This document shows positions 5,336-5,827 of a stretch of DNA of 5,827 bases, piece by piece. Origin of the DNA: Armatimonadetes bacterium RBG_19FT_COMBO_69_19. GTDB lineage: Bacteria; Sysuimicrobiota; Sysuimicrobiia; Sysuimicrobiales; Kaftiobacteriaceae. Every line of letters starts with the position of its first letter. The stretch's first letter is position 1. Under the pieces are notes generated by a model. The model was not told where the DNA came from. It saw only the letters and a list, made by a program, of their open reading frames with translations, and searched no databases. The translations under genes and the position numbers were made by a program. The stretch is from assembly GCA_001768125.1 (NCBI GenBank), contig MENB01000129.1, positions 5,668 through 11,494 of the forward strand, in the 5' to 3' direction.

Positions 5336-5773
5336 ATGGGATCCACACATGCACGACGTCCGTGGTACCGGGGCTATGCCGGCTGGCTTCTCGCCGCCGG
5401 CCTGGTCGCCGCCGCGGTCGTGGCGTTCGTAGCCTGGCCCCGCGGCCCCGTCTACGCGGACTATGTGGAGGGCGGCCGGCCGACGGTCGTCTTCGTCTGG
5501 TCGGATCCGACGCCCCATCATCCGCATGGCTGAGGGGCGTGCGACGTGATGAAGCCCGTGATGGCTTCACTCAAAGCACGGTACGGAGAGCAGATCACCT
5601 GGCACTACCATGAGTTCAATCAACCGGACGCGGCGAAGGTGAACGCGATTTTCGAGATCAAGGCGCACCCGGAGATCTTCATCCTGGATCGGGACGGGCG
5701 CATGGTGCGAAAGTTCATCGGCGTGACCTCGATGTATGAGCTCGAAACCACGCTGCGTCCGCTGCTGCGCTGA
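5336..5773 (+). CDS. Membrane-anchored thioredoxin-like selenoprotein (in-frame TGA read as Sec66)
   Basis: Read through one TGA (5531-5533), the frame encodes 145 residues. Residues 1-14 are basic, 15-34 form one membrane anchor, and 49-145 form a thioredoxin fold facing outward. PTVVFVWS (49-56) is the first core strand, followed by a His-rich loop, the active site Sec66-Gly-Ala-Cys69, and DVMKPV. Pro74 is five residues after Cys69, matching Pro40 after Cys35 in thioredoxin. AHPEIFILDRDGR (110-122) supplies the cis-Pro (112) and the next strands, and KFIG follows. The TGA thus replaces exactly the nucleophilic Cys of CxxC. Both sides stay in frame and each alone lacks half the fold. A SECIS-like hairpin follows. 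GGAGG (5323-5327) is 8 nt before ATG 5336, and the kinase stop is 13 nt upstream. The likely role is thiol-disulfide or peroxide/methionine-sulfoxide reduction in the envelope. A pseudogene with a Cys-to-stop mutation is the main alternative. Standard gene callers would split it into 5336-5533 and about 5546-5773. Confidence 0.85.
5538..5580 (+). promoter_or_regulatory. Candidate bacterial SECIS element for Sec insertion
   Basis: The upper stem is 7 bp (5550-5556 with 5563-5569) closing the 6-nt loop CGUGAU at 5557-5562. A lower helix CGUGC (5538-5542) pairs with GCACG (5576-5580) across an internal loop. The apical loop starts 23 nt after the TGA and has G as its second base with a GU step. 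As I recall the consensus, bacterial SECIS hairpins lie inside the coding region, roughly 16-37 nt downstream of the UGA, with a G in the first two loop bases, so SelB could place Sec-tRNA here. The loop is not identical to E. coli GGUC, which is normal between phyla. Confidence 0.65.
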
Positions 5774-5786
5774 CGGAGGGACGATG

Positions 5787-5827
5787 ATGCGTGTGGTGAT
5801 CGTGGCGGTTCTGATCGGCGCGGCGGT
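5787..5827 (+). CDS. Start of an exported or membrane protein (3' end outside window)
   Basis: GGAGGG at 5775-5780 precedes two in-frame ATGs, at 5784 and 5787. The second has the better 6-nt spacing. The visible residues (MRVVIVAVLIGAA) look like the start of a signal peptide or membrane helix. The gene begins 13 nt after the stop of the selenoprotein and probably shares its operon. Nothing more can be said from 41 bases. Confidence 0.6.
   Translation, partial: MRVVIVAVLIGAA

Noticed and set aside
5531..5533. TGA reassigned genome-wide to Trp or Gly
   Set aside because: No other in-frame TGA occurs in the supported genes, and Trp is always TGG. The TGA at 5771 must act as a stop, since reading on gives a non-protein-like Arg/Gly/Asp string through the next gene's start.
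5336..5533. Two separate genes: a 65-residue membrane peptide plus a small protein starting at GTG 5546
   Set aside because: They share one frame, the gap holds no stop other than the TGA, and each half lacks part of one thioredoxin fold. The second half would start inside the active-site helix without its first strand. There is no convincing ribosome site before 5546.
1..5827. tRNA, rRNA, insertion sequence or CRISPR array
   Set aside because: No cloverleaf, transposase, terminal inverted repeats or repeat-spacer array was seen in either strand.

Overview
The window is GC-rich, tightly packed bacterial DNA with every supported gene on the + strand. Two multiheme c-type cytochromes, a Sec-type thioredoxin and Gly/Met-rich envelope proteins suggest an uncultured, respiratory, high-GC lineage, perhaps Methylomirabilota/Rokubacteria-like or a similar soil or subsurface group. 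That placement is a guess from gene style; there is no marker gene. Seven of the eight complete gene ends use TAG.

Region 1 (1-1526) is an electron-transfer pair: the 3' part of an eight-heme, C-terminally anchored cytochrome c, then a small three-heme, N-terminally anchored cytochrome c. An intergenic stretch with a strong hairpin and a perfect 18-bp palindrome follows. Region 2 (1695-2270) is a lone DinB-family gene of visibly lower GC, closed off by two hairpins.

Region 3 (about 2356-5827) looks like one regulated operon. Upstream lie four copies of TTCACG spaced exactly 11 bp apart, the layout bound by OmpR/PhoB-type regulators. The genes are: a secreted protein with two PepSY-like halves and Gly/Met-rich linkers; a two-TM Gly/Met-rich protein with a SHOCT tail; an OmpR-family response regulator; a histidine kinase whose short extracytoplasmic loop is Met-rich; a membrane-anchored thioredoxin-like protein; and the start of another exported or membrane protein. 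Gaps are 2-13 nt, with one 8-bp overlap.

The main discovery is the thioredoxin-like gene (5336-5773). Its reading frame has an in-frame TGA at 5531-5533, exactly where the first cysteine of the CxxC active site belongs. The site reads U-G-A-C, followed by the usual Lys-Pro at the right distance and a cis-Pro loop further on. A hairpin of bacterial SECIS type lies 23 nt after the TGA. I read this as an undescribed or mis-annotated envelope selenoprotein. It would be co-expressed with a two-component system and Met-rich envelope proteins, possibly a metal or thiol/methionine redox stress response. The biochemical role is inference.
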